Below are positions 1-7,732 of a stretch of 14,027 bases of DNA, one piece after another. Position 1 is the stretch's first letter, and each line of letters begins with the position of its first letter. The translations under genes were made by a program, and so were the position numbers. Source of the DNA: Bacillota bacterium (lineage in GTDB: Bacteria > Bacillota > Clostridia > Lachnospirales > Cellulosilyticaceae); assembly GCA_023436395.1 (NCBI GenBank), contig JAEZJJ010000022.1, positions 1 through 14,027 on the forward strand, in the 5' to 3' direction. A model generated the notes under the pieces. The model was given only the letters and a program-made list of their open reading frames with translations. It did not search any database and had not been told where the DNA came from.

Positions 1-310
1 TTTTAGATCCTACACCTTCTCCTACTTAGCCTAAGGTATAAAACTTAATATACTATTTGTCGCTTTTTGGAGATTTCCAAGGGCTTGTTTATCATGCCCG
101 CTTCTAGGCTTCTTTTATCACACTATCCTCCATAAATTATAGAGGTAAATTCCTCCATAAATAGTATGTATTTTTGATATTTAACATTATAACAATCTCC
201 TTTCTTACTTTTAGAATATAATAAATATTCAGTTTAATATTCTCACAAATTAAACTCTTCTTCAAGTTGTAAATTTAAATAGTCCAGTTTATCCTTATTA
301 ACATAAAAAT

Positions 311-343
311 TCCTCAAGTTATTGTATATCAATAACTTGAGGA
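311..343 (-). terminator. Perfect 14-bp hairpin with T-run, minus-strand terminator
   Basis: TCCTCAAGTTATTG at 311-324 pairs perfectly with 330-343 around a 5-base loop. On the minus strand the stem is followed by ATTTTTATGT, so it reads as an intrinsic terminator. It lies about 250 bases downstream of the lipoprotein gene that ends at 594 and is the first strong terminator in that direction. Confidence 0.7.
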
Positions 344-446
344 TTGCCCTATATAATAAACTGCCATTCTCTTTAACTGCTTAATTATAGTTAACGCTTT
401 TTATCGATTAAATATAAAAATAAAATATTTGTAGTATCATCACAAT

Positions 447-528
447 AGTCCATAGTGATATCCTTTCTTCTTAAAGTTGTGTTATGTGTATTTATATTTA
501 ACACAGGATGAATCTCTATGGACTTTTT
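447..528 (+). terminator. Compound hairpin with T-run on the plus strand
   Basis: AGTCCATAG (447-455) pairs with CTATGGACT (516-524). Inside it, ATCCT (460-464) can pair with AGGAT (505-509), and TGTGTTA (478-484) with TAACACA (499-505). The outer arm runs straight into TTTTT at 524-528 on the plus strand only. It therefore looks like a plus-strand intrinsic terminator or the 3' part of a small plus-strand RNA, yet no plus-strand gene lies upstream in the window. Confidence 0.5.
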
Positions 529-593
529 ATTGAGTTCTATTTAATTCTACTGCTTATTATTTTTATCTTATATATTTACTTTTATCTTTTATA

Positions 594-1847
594 TTAATTT
601 TCTAATGCCTTAACTAAATTCATAATAAGTTGATTTTCATCTAATAGGTCTAATGTATATAAATTAAGTAATTTATATTCCTCATTTCCCTCTTCATTTC
701 TTATTGCAACAACAAGAGGATCATGCATTTCCACCTCTACAATCTTAGCTTCCTTGGTAATCACTTCGTTACCATTTGTATCTAGGACTACCCAATAACC
801 ACCTGAATGATCTTCTCTTAACTCTCTTGCAAGTGCATAACCTGCACTATTGAATGGTTTAATCTCTTTATAAAGTTTTGTCGTTACTAGATTTCCATCT
901 GGTGAAGCAATGCTATATTCTCCGTCCTCATTAGAAAAAATAATTCTATCATGTTCATCAGGGATAACTGGCGAAACTGCCTCTTTAATTGATGTTTTTA
1001 CATCGCCCACATAGTAATCATAGGCTTCCTTTTCACGATCCCATTTCCAGTAAGTATTCTTAGCCGGATTCATAAACTCCACATCTTGATTCTCATTAAC
1101 TTTGAGGGTGCCATCCCCAGCTATATAATACTCTACATCTGTATCAAGCTCTCTCACTACATAATAACCATCTCGATAAGTCCCATCATAATATTCTTGA
1201 CTTAAATCTAACTCTGGGACAATCGTATCTCCTGCATAAGTATAAATCTGATTGTCATAGTAGATAAAATCTGTCGTTTCGTTTAAAAATAACATTTCAT
1301 CCTCTGCCATATTAAAAACGAGTTTCCCTTGATTATTGATAATACTATAAACATACCCTAAGCTTCCATAATCATCAAATTTTTCAAGTGCCACCTTATA
1401 AAAATTCTTATTTAAGTATTCAATACTATTATATTGAGGTTCTATAAGCCACTCACCTGATGGACTCATAATTCCACATAAAATATCTCCTTCATTACTA
1501 TTTGAGTTTGGATTCACTTTTTTAACAGATGCGATAGACTGTCCATTGGTAAAACAAGTCATTTTTTCTATACCTTCATAAGTATTCAGTATTGCTCCCT
1601 TTTGGTCAATTCTACAATAGATTTGGTAAATCTCGTCTTGTTCCTCTGATTTTATCTCTACTTGTACAAGATAGCTCCCATCATCATTTATTCCCTTTAA
1701 CTCTTTGGTAAGTACTTTAACTGAATCATCCTTTGATACAATTTCTTGTACTACTTCTTCATAATTATCATTATAAGAGGGCTCACTGCCACATCCTGTA
1801 ATGATTAAACAACTTGATAATAAAACTAATGGTATTGCTTTTTTCAT
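594..1847 (-). CDS. Secreted lipoprotein with WG-repeat-like segments
   Basis: This is a 417-residue protein. Its N-terminus is a typical lipoprotein signal peptide: MKK, a hydrophobic run, then the lipobox I16-T17-G18-C19. It should therefore be lipid-anchored on the outer face of the membrane. The mature part contains several short units of the WG/beta-propeller-like type, in which a G-x-G or D-G-N turn is followed by two strands and an aromatic residue. They lie roughly at residues 124-153, 166-188, 309-340 and 351-382. Such repeats are common in Clostridia surface proteins of unknown role. An AAGGAAGG ribosome site lies upstream of the start, at a rather long spacing of about 14 bases. 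The gene stands alone, and the hairpin at 311-343 may end its transcript. I cannot assign a substrate or partner. Confidence 0.85.
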   Translation of the reverse strand: MKKAIPLVLLSSCLIITGCGSEPSYNDNYEEVVQEIVSKDDSVKVLTKELKGINDDGSYLVQVEIKSEEQDEIYQIYCRIDQKGAILNTYEGIEKMTCFTNGQSIASVKKVNPNSNSNEGDILCGIMSPSGEWLIEPQYNSIEYLNKNFYKVALEKFDDYGSLGYVYSIINNQGKLVFNMAEDEMLFLNETTDFIYYDNQIYTYAGDTIVPELDLSQEYYDGTYRDGYYVVRELDTDVEYYIAGDGTLKVNENQDVEFMNPAKNTYWKWDREKEAYDYYVGDVKTSIKEAVSPVIPDEHDRIIFSNEDGEYSIASPDGNLVTTKLYKEIKPFNSAGYALARELREDHSGGYWVVLDTNGNEVITKEAKIVEVEMHDPLVVAIRNEEGNEEYKLLNLYTLDLLDENQLIMNLVKALEN

Positions 1848-1942
1848 GCTTATATATACATCCTTCCTTTATCTTACAAAAAATATCATAACATATAAGC
1901 ATTTATTGCACTACCCTTTCAATCAAATCATATGCCATGCCT

Positions 1943-2176
1943 CTAGCTAATCCTATTGATATGATTTGAAGCTAATTTACTTAATGCTTGTTTATTTTCA
2001 TCTATAGTCTCATCCATCAACTGATTCATTTCTATTTTTTGTATTCTTTCTAATTTTCTTCTTAACAATCTCCTATTATAACGCTTTACCTTATGTGCAC
2101 CTCTTTTCCAATAGCAACAATACTTCCTATCAAAGCTATCTTCCCTTGTTATTATTTTGTGAATGGACCTCTTCAT
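1943..2176 (-). CDS. Small basic protein, unknown function
   Basis: This is a 77-residue ORF whose N-terminal half is very basic and aromatic (KYCCYWKRGAHKVKRYNRRL, about residues 19-38), followed by an acidic, probably helical tail. It overlaps the end of the preceding ORF (2136-2303) by 41 bases in another frame, which is unusual for two real genes unless they are translationally coupled. The composition (many Arg and Lys, likely helices) fits a nucleic-acid-binding or phage-type small protein, but this is inference only. I do not recognise a family. A plus-strand ORF at 2095-2328 covers part of the same DNA. I prefer the minus strand because the other two small ORFs and their promoter also read that way. 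Confidence 0.5.
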   Translation of the reverse strand: MKRSIHKIITREDSFDRKYCCYWKRGAHKVKRYNRRLLRRKLERIQKIEMNQLMDETIDENKQALSKLASNHINRIS

Positions 2177-2303
2177 GTCTCAACTCCATACCCTTTCTAA
2201 GTTCAAACGTGTTAACCCATACTGGTAAGCCTTCATCCTGCCACAGTATTTTATTTTCTTTAATATACATGCCTTGTACCATTGCCGCATATATGAATTC
2301 CAT
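2136..2303 (-). CDS. Small ORF (55 aa), possibly the 3' part of a frameshifted gene
   Basis: This ORF runs from an ATG at 2303 to a TAG at 2136-2138. The protein looks natural (…GMYIKENKILWQDEGLPVW…), mixed polar and aromatic with no low-complexity bias. There is no ribosome site before the ATG, and the two other frames immediately upstream (about 2304-2358) also read as protein-like sequence without stops for 15 to 30 codons. Either the gene is read by coupling from the ORF upstream, or a frameshift has separated it from its true start. No family is recognised. It overlaps the following 77-residue ORF by 41 bases. Confidence 0.4.
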   Translation of the reverse strand: MEFIYAAMVQGMYIKENKILWQDEGLPVWVNTFELRKGMELRHEEVHSQNNNKGR

Positions 2304-2355
2304 CACACAATTTAAAAGCTTGCTTTAAATGTTTTAATGATTGTATGTTGTTTTC

Positions 2356-2535
2356 TCATATTACATCACTTTCTATAACCTTTTTCTGTTTCTTTTTAAG
2401 TAGCAAATTTGCTAATGTCATGTAAAAGTCTTGCTCTTCCTTTGTTTTAGCTTCTTTAAAAAACGCTTGAAGCTCCTCATATGAATATCCAATAAATTCT
2501 TGATATAAGTTTCTATGTTGCATTGTTGTTTGCAT
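2356..2535 (-). CDS. Small helical protein (59 aa), unknown function
   Basis: This 59-residue ORF starts at an ATG at 2535 and stops with TGA at 2356-2358. The sequence is regular and amphipathic (YEELQAFFKEAKTKEEQDFY, about residues 19-38) and suggests two helices ending in a lysine-rich tail. An AAGAGAAGAG stretch upstream can act as a weak ribosome site. A good promoter (-35 TTGATT, 18-base spacer, -10 TATAAT) lies at 2582-2611, so this is the first gene of a small three-ORF cluster running leftward. I do not recognise the family. The style resembles the tiny accessory genes of prophages and conjugative elements. Confidence 0.55.
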   Translation of the reverse strand: MQTTMQHRNLYQEFIGYSYEELQAFFKEAKTKEEQDFYMTLANLLLKKKQKKVIESDVI

Positions 2536-2581
2536 ATTTTATTGCTCTTCTCTTTGCAATACTTTTAATATACTTAATTAT

Positions 2582-2611
2582 ATTATATACTTCTCAACTT
2601 ATCTTAATCAA
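2582..2611 (-). promoter_or_regulatory. Promoter of the small-ORF cluster
   Basis: On the minus strand, TTGATT (2606-2611) and TATAAT (2582-2587) are separated by 18 bases, a near-consensus sigma-A-type promoter. It lies just downstream of the acetyltransferase gene and about 45 bases before the 59-residue ORF. Confidence 0.6.
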
Positions 2612-2629
2612 TTACCTTCAAATATAGCT

Positions 2630-3067
2630 TTACAGCATTTTTAAAAACCTGATTTGCTTCTTTTCAAGATTATATCCAATGGCTCTATAAAACTCATGTG
2701 CTCCACTTCGTGAAGCTCCAGAATTCAGTCTCACTCCCACTGCCCCAATTGATTTCGCCCAACTCTCTGCTTCAGACATCAGTAAATAACCTGCTCCCAT
2801 TCTACGCTTTTTAGCAGATACTGCAAGCCCAAGAATATTTACCAACGTCTCCATATAAAGTGTATCATACCTTTCTACATGAACATACCCAATCACTTCA
2901 TTTTCATATTCAGCAACAAAAACACACTCACGTCTACTATCAATTAAAGATAGCTTTGCTTTTACAAGATGATCCTCACACAAATACCCTAAATCATTTC
3001 GACTTATCTCGGCAATGGATTTGTAATCCTCTAGCACTGCTTCTCTAACTTTTAAACTTGCTTCCAC
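2630..3067 (-). CDS. GNAT family N-acetyltransferase
   Basis: This is a predicted acetyl-CoA-dependent N-acetyltransferase of the GNAT superfamily. The fold reads in order: a first strand and helix (LKVREAVLEDYKSIAEI), the central strands (CVFVAEYENEVIGYVHVE) and motif A with the acetyl-CoA loop R-R-M-G-A-G in AVSAKKRRMGAGYLLM. It ends with the C-terminal FYRAIGY segment common in the family. I chose the GTG at 3065-3067 as start. It has a GAGGTGAGG ribosome site 6 bases upstream (3074-3082) and gives a 145-residue protein, normal for the family. An open frame continues to an ATG at 3160, but those 31 extra codons are antisense to the neighbouring transposase remnant and precede the fold. The substrate cannot be told. 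The upstream region is now transposon sequence, so the native promoter may be lost. Confidence 0.88.
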   Translation of the reverse strand: MEASLKVREAVLEDYKSIAEISRNDLGYLCEDHLVKAKLSLIDSRRECVFVAEYENEVIGYVHVERYDTLYMETLVNILGLAVSAKKRRMGAGYLLMSEAESWAKSIGAVGVRLNSGASRSGAHEFYRAIGYNLEKKQIRFLKML

Positions 3068-3097
3068 AAAATACCTCACCTCAAAGGAGTACTGACT

Positions 3098-4173
3098 ATA
3101 AGCAATCATACAACTCTTTTTGAAAGATTTATAGGCATCATTGACTGGAAATCCCTTCAAAAATATGCTTTTAAACTAGGAACAGATAGTAAGACAAGAG
3201 TATTCTTTACACATCAACATCTTGCAACTATGATTTACTTTCATACTTGCAAACATAAAGGATTGCGTGCTTTAAATCAAGGGATGAATGACCTGATGAA
3301 TGAATTGCTTCCTAAAATCAGTTTAGCTACTTTATCCAATCACAATAATAATAGAGATTATCGGGTATTTTTTCCTATTATGAATTAACTCATTTCCTTA
3401 TGTTTAAAGACACTAACTAAAGATCAACTCCTTACTAAGTTTGGCTCTGTGAAAATGATAGATTCAACTACTGTAAGTATGTGTCTCTAATTTTTTGATT
3501 GGGCTAAATTTAGATCTACAAAAGCTGGTATAAAAATGCATACAAGTATTGATGGTGCCACTACCATATCTGATCATATCATTTTATCAAATATAGTATG
3601 TTATGATAGTACCCTAATGGATTTTCTTATCACTGAAAAAGGAACAATCTATATCTGTGATAAAGGCTACGTAGAATATAAAAAGTTGGATAGATATATC
3701 AAAGAAGGTATCTATTTTGTAAGTCGCCTTAAAGATAATGCTAAGTTTGAAGAGGTAGAAAGTTTACCTATTACTAAATGTACTGATACTGAGCCTCTAC
3801 TTTTTAATAGCATTACTATTTTATTTGATAAGAAAGTAAGGTTGGAAATATTTATCAAAATCTTACTAAAAGTACCTATAGGATTATTGGTGTTTCTGAT
3901 GATACAGGTAAAGAGTTAACCTTTGTAACAAATTTAATGGCATATACATCTGAAGAAATAGCATGGCTTTATAAACGCCGTTGGGATATAGACTTATTCT
4001 CTAAATCAATTAAACAACACTGTAAAATCAAAACACTCATTGGTCACAGTGAAAATGGTGTAAGGCTTCAAATGATAACAGGTATAATCACATATCTATT
4101 ACTTAAGTTAACCCAGAATGAATCCTCTAAAAAAATAACTTTAGTAAGTTTGAAACGGAAAATCAAGAATTAA
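3098..4173 (+). pseudogene. Decayed IS4-family (DDE) transposase
   Basis: This is the remnant of a transposase of the IS4 type with an N-terminal DUF4372-like region (LFERFIGIIDWKSLQKYAFK, from 3116). One frame runs from about 3098 with in-frame TAA codons at 3386-3388 and 3488-3490. Near 3840-3850 the reading moves to another frame, which ends at 4171-4173. The catalytic signatures remain visible: M-I-D-S-T-T for the first Asp, C-D-K-G-Y for the second, and the YKRRWDIDLF…KSIKQH segment. In the last, the expected catalytic Glu of the YREK motif appears as Asp. An AAAGGAG ribosome site (3083-3089) sits 8 bases before an ATA at 3098-3100, suggesting that an ATG start mutated. Neither terminal inverted repeat was found. 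The element is surely inactive. Confidence 0.88.
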
Positions 4174-4407
4174 CTTTTATGCCTATGTATAGCTATGCGG
4201 ACTATTATTGCATCCTGTTTAATACTTGTTAATTTGTATAATTTTAAATAAGAGTGTAGTAATTCTAAGCTAATTGCATCCATATTTACTGGATAAATAA
4301 TTCAATTATAGTTTTAGGTTTAATAAGCATATTTTTAATAATAATTCAATGGAAAGTTTAGTTACTTACTAAGCACTAGTGACATAATTATATTATATAT
4401 TTTATCC

Positions 4408-5781
4408 TTAGTTTGTTTCGCTAATCATATCTATAAACCTTGAAAAATCATAAGTTTTATTATAACAATAAAGATTGATAACTTCTTTCATATCCAGCAC
4501 AATTAAATCAATATCTACATCAGAATACTGTTGCATAAAATCTAATGTTACTTTACCAATTTTACCTGTTGCAATATCATTAGGTAGTAAAAATGCATTT
4601 ATAATTATTTCTATATTATTTTCTTCTATGTATTTTTTCAAGCTTGTATGATACAGATACTGCTTGGTAATATCCTCAATTCCTGGATTCCCCTCTATCT
4701 TTTCACCTTTAATTCTTAACGTATAGTATTTAGCATCTAAAATAAGTAGATATTTTTTACTTTCCCTCTCATAAACCTTTAATATATCTGGAGTTAACCT
4801 ATTCCTTTTAACTTCTATCTCATTTTTTTCTTCTAAATGCAAAAAGCTATTATGAATACACCAACTCGGTGGTCTTATACCAAAAAGCTCATATTTACTT
4901 ATTCCTTTTTTACTTATAAATTCATTATCAAAAACCTTAGAACAAATAACTTCCCATATCCATTTGAAATTATTTGTTCCATACGTAATTGCTCTTATGC
5001 CATCCAAACAACTCTTTTGTTCTAAATATAATTGTATAGCTTTAAGTACCCGCCTTTTTCGATCATTAAATTGAATTTGCAATTCTTTTTCTACTTCTAA
5101 CTGTATTTTCTCTCTATCATGCAGACTCTCTAATCTATCTCCACTTACCTTTATGTCATAATCCAAGATAATATTAAGTCCTGTATTTTCAATTAATTCT
5201 TTACAATCTTCTATGATTTTTGTATGTAGTAATGTAACAAACTGCTTAGAATTTATCTCATTTTTATTAGTCACCAAATCTACATATACCCATTGTTCCT
5301 GCATTACAAGAGGTTGAGTTGAATCCAATGTCATCGGCCAATTTATATCACCATTTCCATTGATCTCCAAGCAATCTATTTCATTTTTATAAATTCCATT
5401 TTCAATATAGTCGTCTAATATGTAACAAATTAAAGATATAATATTTTCTTCTAAATCATTTTTTGTTAAATTGATATCATATAAATTATGATACATTAGA
5501 TTTTCTTTTATTTTTTTAAATAGTCTGATAATATCTTTAATAGTAGTAATTTTAGATGTTGTTGTATTGCAAGAAACATATTTAGGCAAAATAAATATTG
5601 ATATTTGTTGTATTAAAACAATTCCAACATACGAAAATACTATACGATTGCCTTCTATACGCTTAAGTATCTTTTTATTCTCTAACTCACATATTAATCG
5701 TTCGTGATCTTCACCATTTTCCCCTATTTTTTTTGAAAAATTTAGCTTAGTATAAGGTTTCTGTTCTTGAAATATTATCAT
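4408..5781 (-). CDS. McrC/LlaJI-type restriction nuclease subunit
   Basis: This is a 457-residue protein and the last gene of the defence operon. A PD-(D/E)XK nuclease core is visible towards the C-terminus: T-P-D-I with D332, then LLILDAKYY with D349-A-K351, followed by an ITKQYLYHTSLKKYI helix (about residues 371-385). The segment NGNGDINWPMTL (about 141-152) resembles the conserved G-x-I-x-W-x-x-T element of the LlaJI restriction family. In McrBC-like systems this subunit carries the nuclease and is activated by the AAA+ partner, here the gene 21 bases upstream. The start at 5781 has an AAAGGGGAA ribosome site. The role follows from the motifs and the operon: cleavage of DNA lacking the modification made by the two methyltransferases. 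The family name is inferred from motifs and gene order. Confidence 0.85.
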   Translation of the reverse strand: MIIFQEQKPYTKLNFSKKIGENGEDHERLICELENKKILKRIEGNRIVFSYVGIVLIQQISIFILPKYVSCNTTTSKITTIKDIIRLFKKIKENLMYHNLYDINLTKNDLEENIISLICYILDDYIENGIYKNEIDCLEINGNGDINWPMTLDSTQPLVMQEQWVYVDLVTNKNEINSKQFVTLLHTKIIEDCKELIENTGLNIILDYDIKVSGDRLESLHDREKIQLEVEKELQIQFNDRKRRVLKAIQLYLEQKSCLDGIRAITYGTNNFKWIWEVICSKVFDNEFISKKGISKYELFGIRPPSWCIHNSFLHLEEKNEIEVKRNRLTPDILKVYERESKKYLLILDAKYYTLRIKGEKIEGNPGIEDITKQYLYHTSLKKYIEENNIEIIINAFLLPNDIATGKIGKVTLDFMQQYSDVDIDLIVLDMKEVINLYCYNKTYDFSRFIDMISETN

Positions 5782-5802
5782 TATTTTTCCCCTTTACCTT
5801 AC

Positions 5803-6924
5803 TTAATTTTGCTCTTCTGCTACACCCGAATACTGTTGAATTTGGCTTGTTTCTGAAGAATAGTCTATCTCTTCGCTCTGTATCTCAAAGTTAAAGATAC
5901 ACCCTTTATCATATGCATCCATAACATCCGATAGTAACATTACATCTGATACAAAAAAGTCTACTTTTTTATGTTTTAAAATATCCTCAAACAAATACAT
6001 CAATACTTTGCTTTTAAAGGTTTCATCAAACATTTTATTATCTTGTTGTAACTCTGTCTCACTCAAAAAGAAAGGTCCTAATAACTTATCTTCATTTACA
6101 TATGATTTTAACTGTGCATTTATAGCCTTCCTTACCGTATTCCATTTATACTTTGTATATCCACCTTGTTCATTTTTCAAATATATAAATTCAAAAGGCT
6201 TTCCATGTAATTGATGTTCATTTTCATTAACTCCTATATATTCAAAAGCCCAACGACGCTTAAACGCTGAATCCATTGGATAAACTCCTTGGTCTGCACT
6301 ATTCATCGTTGCCCATATATACATATTACTAGGTATATACAGTTCATTTATAGGCCTGTTTAGCTTTTCTGAAATATATTTTTTCATTTCTTCAGATATG
6401 TTAATCGTATAAGTACTTTTACCTGTACTATCTCTATCCAATAATTGAAACACATCCCCAAATACCCCTGCTGGATTGGCTCTATTTATTTCTTCAATTA
6501 CTAATACATGAGGAATATTTTTATCTTCATCACGTAAAGCATCTATTAATACTCTCAAAAAAGGTCCTGGAACAAACTCATATGCTACTATATTTTTTTC
6601 TTGTTCTCCCTCTTTAACTATTTTACTAATTGGTTTATATGTCCCTACAAATTGCGTATATGTATAATTAGGATGCAATGTAATCCTTTCACATACTCCT
6701 TCTAACTTATTCTGTTTAATATCTTCTTTTAATCTAAAGCTCTTTCCTGTTCCTGGGGCACCAAAAACAATCCTATTATGTGGTTTATCTAATGTTATAT
6801 TATTTCCTTCTGTATCACTATTTAGTTGTTGTTCTACTAGTTCTTTAACTAAGTCTATCTGTGTATTTATCTCTTTTAAAACACTTTCTCTTATAATTTG
6901 ATCCTCACTTATTATTGCTTCCAT
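5803..6924 (-). CDS. McrB-like AAA+ NTPase (restriction motor)
   Basis: This is a 373-residue AAA+ protein of the McrB branch. Walker A is G55-APGTGK-S62. The McrB-typical HPNYTYTQFVGTYKP segment lies at 84-98, Walker B with the family signature is VLVIEEINRAN (140-150), and the sensor region MNSADQG…AFKRRW spans 207-225. The N208-S-A-D211 segment sits where Escherichia coli McrB has the NTAD element implicated in GTP binding, so GTP may be the substrate. Such proteins form hexamers that drive a McrC-type nuclease. Only about 50 residues precede the AAA+ core, whereas McrB and LlaJI.R1 carry a sizeable N-terminal DNA-recognition domain, so recognition must come from another subunit. An AAGGAGGAA ribosome site precedes the start. 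The gene follows the unknown 237-residue gene by 21 bases. Confidence 0.92.
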   Translation of the reverse strand: MEAIISEDQIIRESVLKEINTQIDLVKELVEQQLNSDTEGNNITLDKPHNRIVFGAPGTGKSFRLKEDIKQNKLEGVCERITLHPNYTYTQFVGTYKPISKIVKEGEQEKNIVAYEFVPGPFLRVLIDALRDEDKNIPHVLVIEEINRANPAGVFGDVFQLLDRDSTGKSTYTINISEEMKKYISEKLNRPINELYIPSNMYIWATMNSADQGVYPMDSAFKRRWAFEYIGVNENEHQLHGKPFEFIYLKNEQGGYTKYKWNTVRKAINAQLKSYVNEDKLLGPFFLSETELQQDNKMFDETFKSKVLMYLFEDILKHKKVDFFVSDVMLLSDVMDAYDKGCIFNFEIQSEEIDYSSETSQIQQYSGVAEEQN

Positions 6925-6945
6925 TTTTACATTCCTCCTTCATAA

Positions 6946-7659
6946 TTATATAATTTTATTATAAATATATTCATACTGTGTATTTAACTTCAATGTATTA
7001 TCAAACTGTTTAACCATGCCAGTTTCTATGAGAAATCTTTTAATATAACCATAAGCATTTTGATGTTTACTTATGTGTACTTGCCCTAAAGTTCCTTGCC
7101 TATAACTACCAATATATTCTTCTAATTTTTCTTCAAAATTCTCTTTAGTTAATTGAGCTTTTGCAGTAGTCATTAAAAAAAATTCTACTTCACACATTGT
7201 TTGGTATTTTTTCAAAAATCTTATGCAGTCTGCATATATTTCTTCTCCATTTGATATTAAATTTATTAAGGATATTACACTAAACCACTGATCTACTCGT
7301 TGTATATTTTGTTCTACATTATCTATCTCTAATGCACCTATCTTATTTTTTAATCTTAAATATTCAATAAAACATTTTCCCTCTAAAGTAAATAGTTCAT
7401 CTAGCGAAAGTAGTGCATTTCTTTGTTCAAAGTTGTCATTTCTAACATAACCCATTTTTCTAAGAAATGGCATTAGCATTCTTACCTTGGAGTCATCTAA
7501 AGTCTTACTTAATCCATAAATGTCATCCTGTATTGATTTGTAACTTTTAAAACGATCTGGCATCATGTTAATTGCATCATATAGCTCTACTATTTGTTGT
7601 TGTCGCACTTCCGTTAAACTAAACCCTGCATTGGAACATCCCTCTAATATCATTATCAC
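6946..7659 (-). CDS. Unrecognised restriction-operon protein, possible DNA-recognition subunit
   Basis: This is a 237-residue protein that I cannot assign to a family. It looks all-helical. Residues about 15-75 (QQIVELYDAI…DDSKVRMLMPFLRKMGYV) and about 170-237 (FEEKLEEYIGSY…YGYIKRFLIETGMV) each read like a winged-helix-type helix bundle, with a helical linker between. It is the first gene of the restriction half of the module, 21 bases before the McrB-like gene, and follows its own -10 box. Because the McrB-like protein lacks a DNA-binding N-terminus, this protein is the best candidate for the missing recognition or regulatory subunit; that is inference. The start is a GTG at 7659, 6 bases after AGGGGGGG. 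An in-frame ATG lies two codons downstream. Confidence 0.75.
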   Translation of the reverse strand: MIMILEGCSNAGFSLTEVRQQQIVELYDAINMMPDRFKSYKSIQDDIYGLSKTLDDSKVRMLMPFLRKMGYVRNDNFEQRNALLSLDELFTLEGKCFIEYLRLKNKIGALEIDNVEQNIQRVDQWFSVISLINLISNGEEIYADCIRFLKKYQTMCEVEFFLMTTAKAQLTKENFEEKLEEYIGSYRQGTLGQVHISKHQNAYGYIKRFLIETGMVKQFDNTLKLNTQYEYIYNKII

Positions 7660-7685
7660 TTATATCCCCCCCTAATCTACTTAAT

Positions 7686-7691
7686 ATTATA
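7686..7691 (-). promoter_or_regulatory. -10 box for the restriction genes
   Basis: A perfect TATAAT on the minus strand lies directly after the terminator that ends the modification genes and about 27 bases before the 237-residue gene. No good -35 hexamer is visible 16 to 18 bases upstream, so this would be a weak or regulated promoter. Confidence 0.45.
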
Positions 7692-7694
7692 CAC

Positions 7695-7732
7695 AAAAAA
7701 AGATAATGTAACTTAATTTACATCATCTTTTT
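7695..7732 (-). terminator. Intrinsic terminator between modification and restriction genes
   Basis: On the minus strand a 15-bp stem, starting in the last codons of the methyltransferase gene, closes a 6-base loop and is followed by seven T. The pair 7705/7724 is an A·C mismatch on the plus strand but a U·G wobble on the minus strand, which supports minus-strand function. It would limit read-through from the methyltransferases into the nuclease genes. Confidence 0.75.

Larger units (their letters stand above)
1..593. other. Gene-free left flank with foldback structures
   Basis: I see no convincing coding region here; all frames are broken by frequent stops. The stretch holds, from left to right, a small three-way-junction-like fold (28-110), a 12-base direct repeat TCCTCCATAAAT at 126-137 and 151-162, a perfect 14-bp hairpin (311-343) and a compound hairpin followed by a T-run (447-528). 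The hairpins are listed separately. Nothing else is recognisable. Confidence 0.6.

Noticed and set aside
2095..2328. Plus-strand ORF of 77 codons
   Set aside because: It lies antisense to the small minus-strand ORFs, has no ribosome site and reads as unnatural protein rich in Ser, Leu and Cys.
3068..3160. Longer N-terminus of the acetyltransferase starting at 3160
   Set aside because: The extra 31 codons are antisense to the transposase start and precede the GNAT fold, whereas the GTG at 3067 has a strong ribosome site.
4837..5025. Plus-strand ORF inside the nuclease gene, and similar short ones at 6008-6214, 9759-9944, 10714-10908 and 11268-11468
   Set aside because: All are antisense to well-supported genes, lack ribosome sites and have low-complexity or unnatural composition.
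4408..6924. Reading the AAA+/nuclease pair as a classical methylation-dependent McrBC system
   Set aside because: Two cognate m5C methyltransferases lie in the same module and the nuclease has LlaJI-like elements, so a conventional system protected by its own methylation fits better.
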